A stretch of DNA of 64,000 nucleotides from Billgrantia lactosivorans (GTDB lineage Bacteria; Pseudomonadota; Gammaproteobacteria; Pseudomonadales; Halomonadaceae), in NCBI RefSeq assembly GCF_003254665.1, contig NZ_QHGY01000001.1, positions 434,001-498,000 on the forward strand. The letters run 5' to 3'. The notes under the pieces are model-generated. The model searched no databases. It saw only the letters and a list, made by a program, of their open reading frames with translations, and was not told the DNA's origin. The position numbers were made by a program, and so were the translations under genes. Shown piece by piece: positions 1-7,505 of this stretch (within the stretch, counting starts at the first letter, position 1; each line of letters opens with the position of its first letter).

Positions 1-293
1 TTCGCTGTCAGGCCCCCGTAGACCCCAGCGACGAAGACGCAAAGCAGGAAGAAGACTTTGATGGAGAATCCTGCCTGGCCAAGGGCAAGGCCCCAGAAGA
101 GCCCCGCCGCCAGGAAACCGTTGTACAGGCCTTGGTTTGCCGCCAACGTCTTCGTCTGTACTGCGAAATCGGCGCTCAAGCCAAAGGCCCTTCTCCCTAG
201 CGGCTTGTCCCAAAAGAACATCTCCAGGATGAGGATGTAGACGTGCAGGGCTGCGACAAGGAATACAACGATATTGGCGGCGATGGTAAGCAC
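1..293 (-). CDS. DUF1304 family membrane protein (3' end outside window)
   Basis: The frame opens with GTG at 293 and reads leftwards off the window, giving 97 residues. It has the hydrophobic pattern and motifs of the DUF1304 family: an LHVYILILEMFFW segment near residues 17-29, then RRAFGLS and an ANQGLYNGFLAAGLFWG stretch. Three hydrophobic segments are visible, so it is a small inner-membrane protein; the family function is unknown. A GGAG lies about 9 bases before the GTG, which supports this start. The gene is immediately downstream of the attC-like element at 366-444 and points the same way as its neighbours, as expected for successive cassettes. Family assignment is firm; start and role are not. 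Confidence 0.75.
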   Translation of the reverse strand, partial: MLTIAANIVVFLVAALHVYILILEMFFWDKPLGRRAFGLSADFAVQTKTLAANQGLYNGFLAAGLFWGLALGQAGFSIKVFFLLCVFVAGVYGGLTA

Positions 294-365
294 TCGGTGC
301 TGCTCCGAAATGGGTAGGATTGACGTGGAAGTGACGCGGCTCGGCGGTATTTCAACTTAGATGAC

Positions 366-444
366 ATCTAACCGTTCCGCTTGAGCCGCGACTTGGCCTA
401 GAGCGCAGCGGAAGGGTAAGCCGTCGGACTCAAAGCGGTTGTCA
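366..444 (-). repeat. attC-like imperfect inverted repeat (candidate integron cassette site)
   Basis: Read on the minus strand, the element starts at the stop codon of the 442-798 gene (TGACAAC) and ends in GTTAGAT, a perfect match to the cassette core GTTRRRY. Inside it, CCGCTTTGAGTCCG pairs with CGGCTCAAGCGG apart from two unpaired T bases, resembling the extrahelical bases of attC sites. Overlap with the 3' end of a short ORF and the 79-bp length also fit attC. Against it, the left box is degenerate, the left box-to-arm spacing is short, and no integrase gene or second clear attC is in the window. Confidence 0.4.
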
Positions 445-798
445 GCCGTTCCCATCGAAGCGCACCCCGGCCTGGGGATCATAGAGAGGACAGCCGAATT
501 CAGCCCCTAAATCGATAAGTCGGTTCATGTCCTCACCCCTCATACCGTAGCAGTCGACTCTAAAAAACTGCGGTGTGGTAAAGATCTGAAAAGCGCCCCG
601 CCTCTCATTCTCCCAAGTTGTCTCATCTACCTGACGCCACCCATCGGCGAAGAGATCTTTTAAGCGTTCCAGCATCGCCCCAATCGGAAGCTCTTCAAGC
701 CCTTCCACATGTTTGCCATCGCTCAATCTCTCGTAAACCACTTGATGTTCGAGGGCGATACCATCGTTGTACTTCCAAAAATTCAAGTCGTAGCTCAT
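442..798 (-). CDS. hypothetical protein, 118 aa
   Basis: This is a soluble, acidic protein starting MSYDLNFWKY, with no signal peptide or membrane segment. The start has a good AAGGAAG ribosome site directly upstream. Many aromatic residues and a compact size recall small immunity-type or cassette-encoded proteins whose N-termini read MSYDLxFW, but that resemblance is from memory only. No catalytic motif is visible. Its stop codon overlaps the attC-like element at 366-444, and upstream there is a 378-bp region without a convincing gene. The function is unknown. Confidence 0.65.
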   Translation of the reverse strand: MSYDLNFWKYNDGIALEHQVVYERLSDGKHVEGLEELPIGAMLERLKDLFADGWRQVDETTWENERRGAFQIFTTPQFFRVDCYGMRGEDMNRLIDLGAEFGCPLYDPQAGVRFDGNG

Positions 799-906
799 AG
801 TTCTTCCTTAACGACTAAGGCAGAGTTCTGCAGCAATTTGCCACCACGAAACGGGGTAAAATTGTCCGTCAACAGCGCATTACTATGCATCCCTTCCCGC
901 TGCATA

Positions 907-1147
907 AACCCAACTCTCTTTACCAGACTGTAGACAAGAGTACGAACATAGTTCGTTAATAGTTTTTGGATCGCAAATAGAATTACAAACTTTGAAACTT
1001 CTCTCTTGTTTCTTGCGGGCTTTTCCGGACCTGCTTGAGTCACTGGGCCAAGCCAGAGCGTTCAACGATCGTTGGATTCGGCACTACAAGAAGAACGGTC
1101 AAATCAGTCTTTGGGCCATGTGGCGCCCTAAGCACCCTCGGCATTAG
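907..1147 (+). pseudogene. possible C-terminal gene remnant without start codon
   Basis: Between the small gene at 442-798 and the acetyltransferase there are 378 bp (799-1176) with no complete gene. On the plus strand a frame stays open for 79 codons after a TAA at 904-906 and ends with TAG at 1145-1147. It has no ATG. Its last 33 residues (from GQARAFNDRW to WRPKHPRH) have a protein-like composition of basic and aromatic residues, quite unlike a random frame, so this may be the tail of a gene cut by recombination. The product is not recognised. Confidence 0.25.
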
Positions 1148-1176
1148 CCGCGTAGGTGTGCAGAAACCTGGGGGCA

Positions 1177-1599
1177 TTACACAAGCCCTTTACCCATGAA
1201 AATTGATGAGTCCGGGCATAGCCCAGAAAATTGCTGTGTCTCAGTGATGACGTTTGGAGCCTCCGAGCGAGTTAGTACCTCGTAGCCCAAGCGCTTGAAG
1301 AAATTATCAGCTGTGATTGTCAGAAGATAAAGCGTTTTTAGGCCAGAGCGAGTTGCCCACTCTTCAGAAAATGCTACAAGCTTCTGACCAAGACCGTTTC
1401 CTCGATGGGTTGCAGAAATAGCGAGCGAGCGAAGTAGCCCATAATCACCGCATACCTCAACCCCTATGACGCCCAGTAGCTCACTTTGATGACGAAAACC
1501 AAAGAAACAAACGCCACCATCATCCCGCAAATCAGCAACTGGCAGGTCACAAGCAACCAAGAGATCCCTAACTTCTTGGCTGTAGGCAATTTTCTCCAT
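1177..1599 (-). CDS. GNAT N-acetyltransferase, ArsN2-like
   Basis: This is a 140-residue single-domain GNAT enzyme. The acetyl-CoA motif A is visible as SLAISATHRGNGLG (residues about 76-89), followed by a beta-strand/TADNFF segment and a C-terminal RLGYEVLTR. The tail with an ITETQQFSGLCPDSS pattern is typical of proteins annotated as arsenic-resistance acetyltransferase ArsN2, but no ars genes are nearby and the substrate is not known. The start at 1599 is preferred over the in-frame ATG at 1656 because AAGGAG sits 6 bases upstream of it. It lies 71 bp downstream of the DUF6998 gene on the same strand, so co-transcription is possible. Confidence 0.75.
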   Translation of the reverse strand: MEKIAYSQEVRDLLVACDLPVADLRDDGGVCFFGFRHQSELLGVIGVEVCGDYGLLRSLAISATHRGNGLGQKLVAFSEEWATRSGLKTLYLLTITADNFFKRLGYEVLTRSEAPNVITETQQFSGLCPDSSIFMGKGLV

Positions 1600-1670
1600 G
1601 AACTCTCCTTGATCGCCAACCTCACCAACACGTGAAGATGTGTAGTGAAGGTGCAACCGCGGCGAAAAAT

Positions 1671-2162
1671 CTATAGCCGTGCTTGGCCATGCAAACTGTC
1701 TAGAGCATTTTTAAAACATCGAACTCTTGGGTCACTCAAGACTGGTCCTTTCAGTATCAGAACGTGAGCATTCACATGCTCACGATACGAAGCATAATCT
1801 CCCACAACCTCGTGAGGAATCAACAACGCTTCAAGGACATTGAAGTCCTCGTCGTAAATTATGGCCGCCAGAGCATCAAAGTCCTTCTCAGCGTACTTCC
1901 TGATAGCACTTAGCTGACGTGAATCATTTCTGGGGGTCACACGACGCCCCTTTATCTGAATACGCACACCATCCTTGGTGATGCCGTCATATCCCGCCAT
2001 TGAGTTGGCCTGAAGCTCAAGACCCAAGGCCTCTGCCACCAGCCACTCTGTATAATCACCAAGCGGATTATTTTGAGTTCTGACCACACCCCGAACTCTG
2101 AGCTCATTGGTCGCGGCAGCCTGAAGCTGCAGAAGTTCTTTAATTGTCAGTTCACTGAGATG
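1671..2162 (-). CDS. DUF6998-type protein, nuclease-like
   Basis: The 163-residue protein has an N-terminal helical region (MHLSELTIKELLQLQ) followed by an alpha/beta domain. The segment LGDYTEWLVAEALGLELQ then YDGITKDGVRIQIKGRR carries an Asp and a QIK triad spaced as in PD-(D/E)XK nuclease folds; this matches proteins classed as DUF6998. The start at 2162 has GGAGGGAAG directly upstream, better than the in-frame ATG at 2252, which lies inside the junction with the broken dehydrogenase. Such proteins often occur singly in accessory regions. Catalysis is inferred, not shown; family assignment is moderately sure. Confidence 0.6.
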   Translation of the reverse strand, partial: HLSELTIKELLQLQAAATNELRVRGVVRTQNNPLGDYTEWLVAEALGLELQANSMAGYDGITKDGVRIQIKGRRVTPRNDSRQLSAIRKYAEKDFDALAAIIYDEDFNVLEALLIPHEVVGDYASYREHVNAHVLILKGPVLSDPRVRCFKNALDSLHGQARL

Positions 2163-2248
2163 CATCTTCCCTCCCATTCGGCTAATGTCAGCCGAAACCT
2201 CGTACGGAAGCATGCCATAACGCGTCGGATTGAGCGTGGGCTTAGGCG

Positions 2249-2431
2249 TCACGGTATCTGGCAGCCGTTCTCTACGAAGCCAGGACAGACCTGAGAAAGG
2301 CGCTCCTCACGCCGGGCTGTCAGGACAAGCCGGAACCCTTGCGAGCGCAACTCCTTAGCGACGGCAAGCCCGATACCGCTGCTGCCACCGGTGATGGCCG
2401 CTACCTTCTCAGATGAATCATATACAGACAT
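2249..2431 (-). pseudogene. truncated short-chain dehydrogenase (SDR) N-terminus
   Basis: The frame from ATG 2431 begins like a classical SDR. A beta-strand VAAITGGSSGIG supplies the NAD(P) motif TGxxxGxG, followed by LAVAKELRSQGFRLVLTARREERL. After about 48 residues the similarity stops and the frame ends CPGFVENGCQIP. The catalytic YxxxK and everything after the second strand are missing, so this is a gene fragment. The break lies right next to the DUF6998 gene, whose possible N-terminal extension spans the junction, which points to a deletion or insertion event here. Confidence 0.7.
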
Positions 2432-3091
2432 GAGTATTCCAGTAGCTTTAGCTCTCTGCACAAAAGTGATTGGACTAAACGTCCTGATATTGGATGAACA
2501 CGCGTGCGCGTTCAACAATGTTATCGCGCACGTTCTCGCCCCCCCCCTAACCTATTGATCTCACGTACCTAAATATAGCTCGACCACCTATGCAGAATTC
2601 GCACACGCGCGCTTTCCCGGAATCAATATACTGCATGCACATATTCTTATACAGAGAAGCCAAGTATGGAGGCACACACATGCCCTAAAACTCATTGATA
2701 AGGTAAAGGCGACCATTCGCGTAAATCACTACGACCCCGGCCCAGGAAGTTCTACGGTGCAGAGACATGTGCTGGGCAAAGGCTTGCCGAGATGCCAAGC
2801 CCGTTGGGGTGAACCATAAATTTCAGGGACGCTACCGCCCTGCTGGCAAAATGGATGACGCTTACCATCATCCCTAATGCGGCATCCCTGAGTACGTCTT
2901 GGTTACTTAGCCATCTTCTGTAGCTTTTTACCCACCGTAACCAAGCGAAACGTTGAGGGCAACGCTTACGCGAGCCTTGTCCCTCATCTCTCTCGCCTTA
3001 TCCCACAGCTCCAGCCCTCTCCCACCCAGCCTACGACGTTAGTCGCAACCCACCTGTCCAATCGGTCAAATATCTTCTAGGCTGTAGCCGA
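2432..3091. other. gene-free accessory stretch
   Basis: About 660 bp separate the SDR fragment from the inverted repeat upstream of the permease. The sequence is AT-richer than the rest of the window at its left side and pyrimidine-rich at its right side. Only very short frames are present; one plus-strand frame of about 37 codons (2769-2879) was translated and is not recognised. No tRNA, attachment site, integrase or transposase end was found. Confidence 0.4.
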
Positions 3092-3119
3092 ACATGCCTG
3101 ACCAAACGGTCAGGCATGT
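3092..3119. promoter_or_regulatory. perfect 12-bp inverted repeat upstream of the NCS2 permease
   Basis: ACATGCCTGACC at 3092-3103 is repeated as its exact reverse complement at 3108-3119, separated by AAAC. The centre TGACCAAACGGTCA has the shape of a TetR-type operator, and the whole could also form a 12-bp RNA hairpin. It lies 60 bp before the permease start and is followed by no T-run, so an operator or leader structure is more likely than a terminator. No regulator gene is adjacent. Confidence 0.5.
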
Positions 3120-3179
3120 CGCTGCCGCAACCTACAACGCTTATTCGACAACGCCACCCAACAACAACGGACACATGCT

Positions 3180-4559
3180 ATGGAACCGACCTCCTCCACC
3201 CTGGCCGGCAAGGCAGAAGGCCAGTCCCTCGGGCAGGCCACCGGCAAGGCCCACTGGCTGGACAGCTACTTCGGCGTGAGCCGTCGCGGCTCGAGCCTCA
3301 AGACCGAGATACTCGCGGGTATCGCCACTTTCCTGGCCTCGATGTACATCATCGTGGTCAACCCGGCGATCCTCTCCGACGCCGGCATCCCCTTCTCCGC
3401 GGCGCTTTCCGCCACCGTGCTGATCAGTTTCATGAGCAGCCTGGCGATGGGGCTGTATGCCCGCAACCCGATTCTGGTGGCACCGGGCATGGGCATGAAC
3501 GCGCTGTTCACCTATACCCTGGTGCTGGGCGCCGGGCTGTCGTGGGAGGTGGCGCTGGGCTGCGTGTTCTGGTCCGGCGTGCTGTTCGCCACCCTGGCGA
3601 TGTTCAACGTGCGCGAGGCGATCATCGAGGCCATTCCGCCCTCGCTGCGCTACGCCATCACTTGCGGCATCGGCCTGTTCATCACCTTCATCGGCTTCAA
3701 GAACGCCGGGTTCATCGTCGGCAGCGACGCCACCCTGGTCACGCTCGGCAGCATGGACGCCTCGCTGATCACCTTCTTCATCGGCATGATGGCCACCGCC
3801 ATCCTGGTGATCATGCGCTTCAACGGCGCGCTGATCCTGGGCATCGCCCTGACCACCCTGCTGGCGACGCCCATGGGGCGCCTGTGGGGCGGCGACGTGG
3901 TGGTGGAGTGGAGCGGCCTGGCCGCCTGGCCCGACTTCAGCGCGGTGATGCAGGTGGATATCTGGGGCGCGCTCAAGGTCGCCTACCTGCCGTTCATCTT
4001 CGTCATGCTGTTCACCAACTTCTTCGACGCGCTCTCCTGCTTCATGGCGCTCTCGGAGTCGGCGGGCCTCAAGGACAAGAACGGCAACCCACGCAACCTC
4101 AAGCGCTCGATGACCGTGGATGCCTTCGCCTCGATGATCGCCGCACCGCTCGGCACCAGCGCCGCGCAGACCTTCATCGAGTCCGGCGCCGGCGTGGCCC
4201 AGGGCGGCCGTACCGGGCTGGTGGCGGTGACCATCGCCTTCCTGTTCCTGCCGTTCCTGTTCCTCTCGCCACTGCTGTCGCTGGTGCCCGGTATCGCCAC
4301 GGCGCCGGCGCTGGTGCTGGTCGGGCTGTTCATGCTGGCGCCGATCAGCAAGATCGACTGGTCCCGGTTCGAGCAGGCCTTCCCGGCCTTCCTGGCGATC
4401 ATCCTGATGCCGCTGACCTACTCGATCACGCTGGGCATCGCCTTCGGTTTCCTGAGCTTCGTGCTGATCAAGCTGGCCACCGGCAAGCTCTACGACATCA
4501 AGCCGGCGATGTGGGTCTCCGCCGCGCTCAGCGTGGTGATGCTGGTCACTACTCAATAA
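3180..4559 (+). CDS. NCS2/AzgA family purine permease
   Basis: The 459-residue polytopic inner-membrane protein has about 12-14 hydrophobic segments. AzgA-group hallmarks are visible: GIATFLASMYIIVVNP near residues 47-62, PGMGMNALFTY near 102-112, and the signature TSAAQTFIESGAGVAQGGRTGL in the 320s-340s. The family imports adenine, guanine or hypoxanthine with protons. The hydrophilic N-terminus of about 40 residues is normal. No strong ribosome site precedes the ATG. A perfect inverted repeat lies 60 bp upstream and a strong hairpin just downstream, so it is probably a single-gene unit. The purine-deaminating enzyme at 7506-8501 fits the same salvage theme. Substrate choice among purines is inferred. 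Confidence 0.88.
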   Translation: MEPTSSTLAGKAEGQSLGQATGKAHWLDSYFGVSRRGSSLKTEILAGIATFLASMYIIVVNPAILSDAGIPFSAALSATVLISFMSSLAMGLYARNPILVAPGMGMNALFTYTLVLGAGLSWEVALGCVFWSGVLFATLAMFNVREAIIEAIPPSLRYAITCGIGLFITFIGFKNAGFIVGSDATLVTLGSMDASLITFFIGMMATAILVIMRFNGALILGIALTTLLATPMGRLWGGDVVVEWSGLAAWPDFSAVMQVDIWGALKVAYLPFIFVMLFTNFFDALSCFMALSESAGLKDKNGNPRNLKRSMTVDAFASMIAAPLGTSAAQTFIESGAGVAQGGRTGLVAVTIAFLFLPFLFLSPLLSLVPGIATAPALVLVGLFMLAPISKIDWSRFEQAFPAFLAIILMPLTYSITLGIAFGFLSFVLIKLATGKLYDIKPAMWVSAALSVVMLVTTQ

Positions 4560-4570
4560 GCCACGCCGCC

Positions 4571-4602
4571 AGCAGGCGCCGGCCGCACGGGCGGCGCCTG
4601 CT
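4571..4602. terminator. GC-rich hairpin between convergent permease and msrQ
   Basis: AGCAGGCGCC at 4571-4580 pairs perfectly with GGCGCCTGCT at 4593-4602 around a 12-base loop. It sits between two converging genes and overlaps the msrQ stop codon. There is no T-run on either strand, so it is only a candidate bidirectional terminator. Confidence 0.45.
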
Positions 4603-5236
4603 AGCAGCGGTGCGCAGAGGCATCGTACAGCCGCAAGAGTACCAGCACCGCCAACGCACCCGCATAGAGACTCGGCCACAGGTAGTCCGCTCGGGTCAGG
4701 ATCCAGAAGTGGGTTACCCCCAAGCCTGCTGCGACGTAAACCAGCCGATGCAGCCAGTGCCAGGCCGTCCAGCCCATGGCCCGGCGCACGCGCCCGAACG
4801 AGGTGACGGCCAGCGGTGCCAGCAGCAGCAGCGCGGCCACGCCGTAGCGAATGTAGGGTAGCTCGATCATCTCACGGCGTATCCAGGGCCAGTCCCAGTA
4901 CTGATCCAGCCCCATCCACGCCAGCATGTGCGCCAGCAGCCAGAAGAAGGCCCACAGGCCGATCTGGCGGCGGGCAACCATGAAGCCGACCCAGCCGGTA
5001 AAGCGAAACGCCGGACTGAACGCAAGGGTCACCATCAACAGGCTCAGGCCTACCCTGCCGGTGACGTGAACCACTGCCTCGCTGGGCACCGCCCCGAGGT
5101 TGCCGCAGAACCATTGCCACGCAAGCCAGCCAGCCGGCATGCTGCAGGCCATCAGTACCAGCAGGCGAAAGACGTAGATGGGGGCATGATGTTTCACTGC
5201 GTCCCTTGCCCTTGTCGGTGAGAATCGATAGCGCAT
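4601..5236 (-). CDS. msrQ: MsrQ, haem-binding membrane subunit of methionine sulfoxide reductase
   Basis: The 211-residue inner-membrane protein belongs to the MsrQ (YedZ) ferric-reductase-like family. Five to six hydrophobic helices are visible, with conserved histidines in HVTGRVGLSLL, WLLAHMLAWM, WHWLHRLVYV and GVTHFWIL, which supply the haem b ligands. It passes electrons from the quinone pool to periplasmic MsrP, which repairs oxidised methionine in envelope proteins. It starts 3 bp after the msrP stop, so the two genes form an msrPQ operon in the usual order. Length is normal for the family. Confidence 0.92.
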   Translation of the reverse strand: MRYRFSPTRARDAVKHHAPIYVFRLLVLMACSMPAGWLAWQWFCGNLGAVPSEAVVHVTGRVGLSLLMVTLAFSPAFRFTGWVGFMVARRQIGLWAFFWLLAHMLAWMGLDQYWDWPWIRREMIELPYIRYGVAALLLLAPLAVTSFGRVRRAMGWTAWHWLHRLVYVAAGLGVTHFWILTRADYLWPSLYAGALAVLVLLRLYDASAHRC

Positions 5237-5239
5237 CGC

Positions 5240-6199
5240 TCAATAATGCCGCTGCAGGTCCATGCCGGCATAAAGGTGGGCGACCTCTTCGGCATAGCCG
5301 TTGAACATCAACGTCTCGCGTCGCCCGTTCTCGCCGATTCGCCGTTCTCGCGCCTGGGACCAGCGCGGGTGCTCCACCGCCGGATTGACGTTGGCATAGA
5401 AGCCGTACTCCTCCGGATTTCGTTCTTCCCAGGAAGTCAGCGGGCGCTTCTCCACCAGCGCGATCCGCACGATCGACTTGATGCTCTTGAAGCCATATTT
5501 CCATGGCACCACCAGGCGAATCGGAGCGCCGTTCTGGTTGGGCAGCGTCTCGCCATATAGCCCCACCGCCAGCAGCGTCAGCGGATGCATCGCCTCGTCG
5601 ATACGCAGCACCTCGCGATAGGGCCAGTCGAGGATAGCGCGTCGCTGACCGCGTAGATTGTCGGGATCATGGATCGATTCGAACACCACGTAGCGGGCGC
5701 GGGATGTCGGCTGGTGGCGCTTTAGCAGGTCCGCCAGCGGGAAGCCGACCCAGGGAATCACCATGGACCACGCCTCGACGCAGCGCAGCCGATAGAGGCG
5801 CTCCTCGAGCGTCTGTCCCGAGAGAACGTCTTCGAGGGGGAAAGTGCCCGGCTTGTCGATCTCACCTTCGATAGTGAGCGACCAGGGGTCGGTCACCAAT
5901 TGATGGGAAAATGTCTCCGGGTCACGCTTGCCGGTGCCGAATTCGTAGAAGTTGTTGTAGGTGGTGACGTCGCCGTGGGCGGTCGGCGCTTCTCCGCTGG
6001 CCAGGTCCCGGCTGGGTAGCTCAGTCGCCAGGCGCTGCTCCAGCAGCCCTTGCCAGGCATGGGACGATCGCGGCCAGAACAGCCCAGGCGAAGCCGCGAC
6101 GGCCCCCAGGGCAACGCTGGCACGCAGGAAGCCTCGGCGTGCCTCGAACAACTCGCGGGGAGTCACCTCCGATTCCGGTATCGATGGGTAGCGTGGCAT
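5240..6199 (-). CDS. msrP: MsrP, periplasmic molybdopterin methionine sulfoxide reductase
   Basis: The 319-residue catalytic subunit starts with a twin-arginine signal (RRGFLRAS, residues 21-28) and a hydrophobic stretch ending near SSHA, so the folded Mo-cofactor protein is exported by Tat. The Mo-ligating cysteine is C140 in [10 protein letters not shown]. Other family landmarks follow: [10 protein letters not shown], the [15 protein letters not shown] region, and [21 protein letters not shown]. It reduces methionine-R- and S-sulfoxide in periplasmic proteins using electrons from MsrQ. It is divergent from a di-haem cytochrome c peroxidase across 222 bp, pairing two envelope oxidative-stress functions. 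Confidence 0.94.
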   Translation of the reverse strand: MPRYPSIPESEVTPRELFEARRGFLRASVALGAVAASPGLFWPRSSHAWQGLLEQRLATELPSRDLASGEAPTAHGDVTTYNNFYEFGTGKRDPETFSHQLVTDPWSLTIEGEIDKPGTFPLEDVLSGQTLEERLYRLRCVEAWSMVIPWVGFPLADLLKRHQPTSRARYVVFESIHDPDNLRGQRRAILDWPYREVLRIDEAMHPLTLLAVGLYGETLPNQNGAPIRLVVPWKYGFKSIKSIVRIALVEKRPLTSWEERNPEEYGFYANVNPAVEHPRWSQARERRIGENGRRETLMFNGYAEEVAHLYAGMDLQRHY

Positions 6200-6335
6200 C
6201 GTTCAACTCGAGAAAGCGACGGATGAAATCACTCATACAAGCGCTTGAACGAGCCTTTGTCATCTACCAAGGAGCGGGAAATCACCAAAGCTTGACCCAC
6301 CTCAACAAGTGCCTCATTCCGACTATTACGCTCGG

Positions 6336-6349
6336 TTGATATGGCTCAA
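6336..6349 (+). promoter_or_regulatory. ANR/FNR box upstream of cytochrome c peroxidase
   Basis: TTGAT-ATGG-CTCAA matches the FNR/ANR consensus TTGAT-N4-ATCAA at 9 of 10 positions. Its centre is about 79 bp before the peroxidase ATG, which would allow a class II activator position at -41.5 with transcription starting near 6384. Di-haem peroxidases are classic ANR/FNR targets in pseudomonads. The intervening sequence has no strong -10, as is common for activated promoters. Confidence 0.6.
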
Positions 6350-6421
6350 TTCACGGCAGTAACTTGAAGTTGCAAAAAAGGCAAAAAAACCGTCTCAAGC
6401 TTGCAACCAAGGGAACTCACC

Positions 6422-7423
6422 ATGATCCATCTCGCTCTGGCCCGCCCCAGGTACCTCGCAGCCACCGTATCGCTGAGCGCTGTCTTCGCAGCAGCCGGCG
6501 TGGCCGCCGACGACGGCTTCGGCGACTATCGAGACCGCTTCGAGCCGCTGCCCCACCTGCCACCCATCCCGACGGAGAACAGCCTGACGCGGGAGAAGGT
6601 GGAGCTTGGCAAAGTGCTGTTCTTCGAACCGCGCATTTCCTCCAGTGGCGTGATCAGCTGTGCCACCTGCCACAACCCCGCTCTGGGCTGGAGCGATCGC
6701 ATTCCCCGTGCCACCGGCCACGATGGCCAGATCGGCGAGCGCAACACTCCCACGGTACTCAACTCCGGTTTCCTCGATGCCCAGTTCTGGGACGGCCGCG
6801 AGCCTGACCTGGAGGGACAGGCGCTGGGTCCCATCCAGGCCTCGATCGAAATGGCCATGGACCTCGAAGTGGCCCTGGAACGCCTGAATGAATTCGAGTT
6901 CTACCAGCAGAAGTTCTCAGAGGCCTACCCCGACGACGACCAGCCGATCAGCGAAGAGAACCTGGCCAAGGCAATCGCCAGCTTCGAGCGAACGCTCAAT
7001 ACACCGAACGCTCCTTTCGATCGCTACCTGCGCGGTGACTTGGATGCGCTCACCCAGCAGCAGAAGGACGGCATGGCGGCCTTCGTCGACAATGGTTGCA
7101 TCGCCTGCCACAGTGGCCCGGCGTTCACCGACAGCAACTTCTACGCCATCCAGGTACCCGGCTCCACCGACGTGGGCCGTTATGAAGTCACCGGCAACGA
7201 CGGCGACATGCACAAGTTCCGTACGCCCACGCTGCGCAACGTCGGGGTGACCTATCCATACATGAACAACGGGGCGACCGAGACCCTCGAGGAAGCCGTG
7301 GCAATCATGGGCAAGGAGATGCTCAACCGGGAATTCGACGACGAGATAATCGCCGACATCACCGCCTTCCTGCACAGCCTGACCGGCGAGATGCCCGACT
7401 TCGAGGTACCCGCCCTGCCCTGA
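6422..7423 (+). CDS. di-haem cytochrome c peroxidase (MauG/CCP family)
   Basis: The 333-residue periplasmic protein has a Sec signal peptide with likely cleavage after AAGVA near residue 28. Two c-type haem motifs are present: CATCH (C80, C83, H84), the peroxidatic N-terminal haem, and CIACH (C226, C229, H230), the electron-transfer haem. The LGKVLFFEPRISSSG and RTPTLRNVGVTYPYMNNG segments are typical of bacterial CCP, which reduces H2O2 to water with electrons from cytochrome c. The ATG at 6422 is chosen because AAGGGA lies upstream; a TTG 21 bases earlier is unlikely. An ANR/FNR box precedes it, suggesting induction at low oxygen. Confidence 0.92.
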   Translation: MIHLALARPRYLAATVSLSAVFAAAGVAADDGFGDYRDRFEPLPHLPPIPTENSLTREKVELGKVLFFEPRISSSGVISCATCHNPALGWSDRIPRATGHDGQIGERNTPTVLNSGFLDAQFWDGREPDLEGQALGPIQASIEMAMDLEVALERLNEFEFYQQKFSEAYPDDDQPISEENLAKAIASFERTLNTPNAPFDRYLRGDLDALTQQQKDGMAAFVDNGCIACHSGPAFTDSNFYAIQVPGSTDVGRYEVTGNDGDMHKFRTPTLRNVGVTYPYMNNGATETLEEAVAIMGKEMLNREFDDEIIADITAFLHSLTGEMPDFEVPALP

Positions 7424-7471
7424 GCGGGCCCGGTCGTCGCCAGGTGCGATGCCAGCTCGGTCGTAGGAACC

Positions 7472-7493
7472 ACCCCCGGCCCAGGCCGGGGGT
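7472..7493. terminator. hairpin between convergent peroxidase and deaminase
   Basis: ACCCCCGGCC at 7472-7481 and GGCCGGGGGT at 7484-7493 are perfect reverse complements with a two-base centre. The element lies between two genes that converge and is a likely bidirectional terminator, although neither side has a T-run. Confidence 0.5.
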
Positions 7494-7505
7494 CTGCGTA
7501 CTGCC

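Noticed and set aside
795..1043. 82-codon minus-strand ORF upstream of the small unknown gene
   Set aside because: No ribosome site, no recognisable motif, and its end overlaps the start of the better-supported gene at 442-798.
799..1176. Second attC site between the small gene and the acetyltransferase
   Set aside because: Core-like GTTGAAC and GTTGGGT occur on the minus strand, but no matching second box or complementary arms lie at the right distance.
2163..2252. Longer N-terminus for the DUF6998 protein
   Set aside because: The extra 30 residues come from junction sequence; a good ribosome site is directly before the internal ATG at 2162.
6239..6248. CAAGCGCTTG palindrome near the msrP start as an operator
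   Set aside because: A 10-bp palindrome is expected by chance at this length scale and no extension of symmetry was seen.
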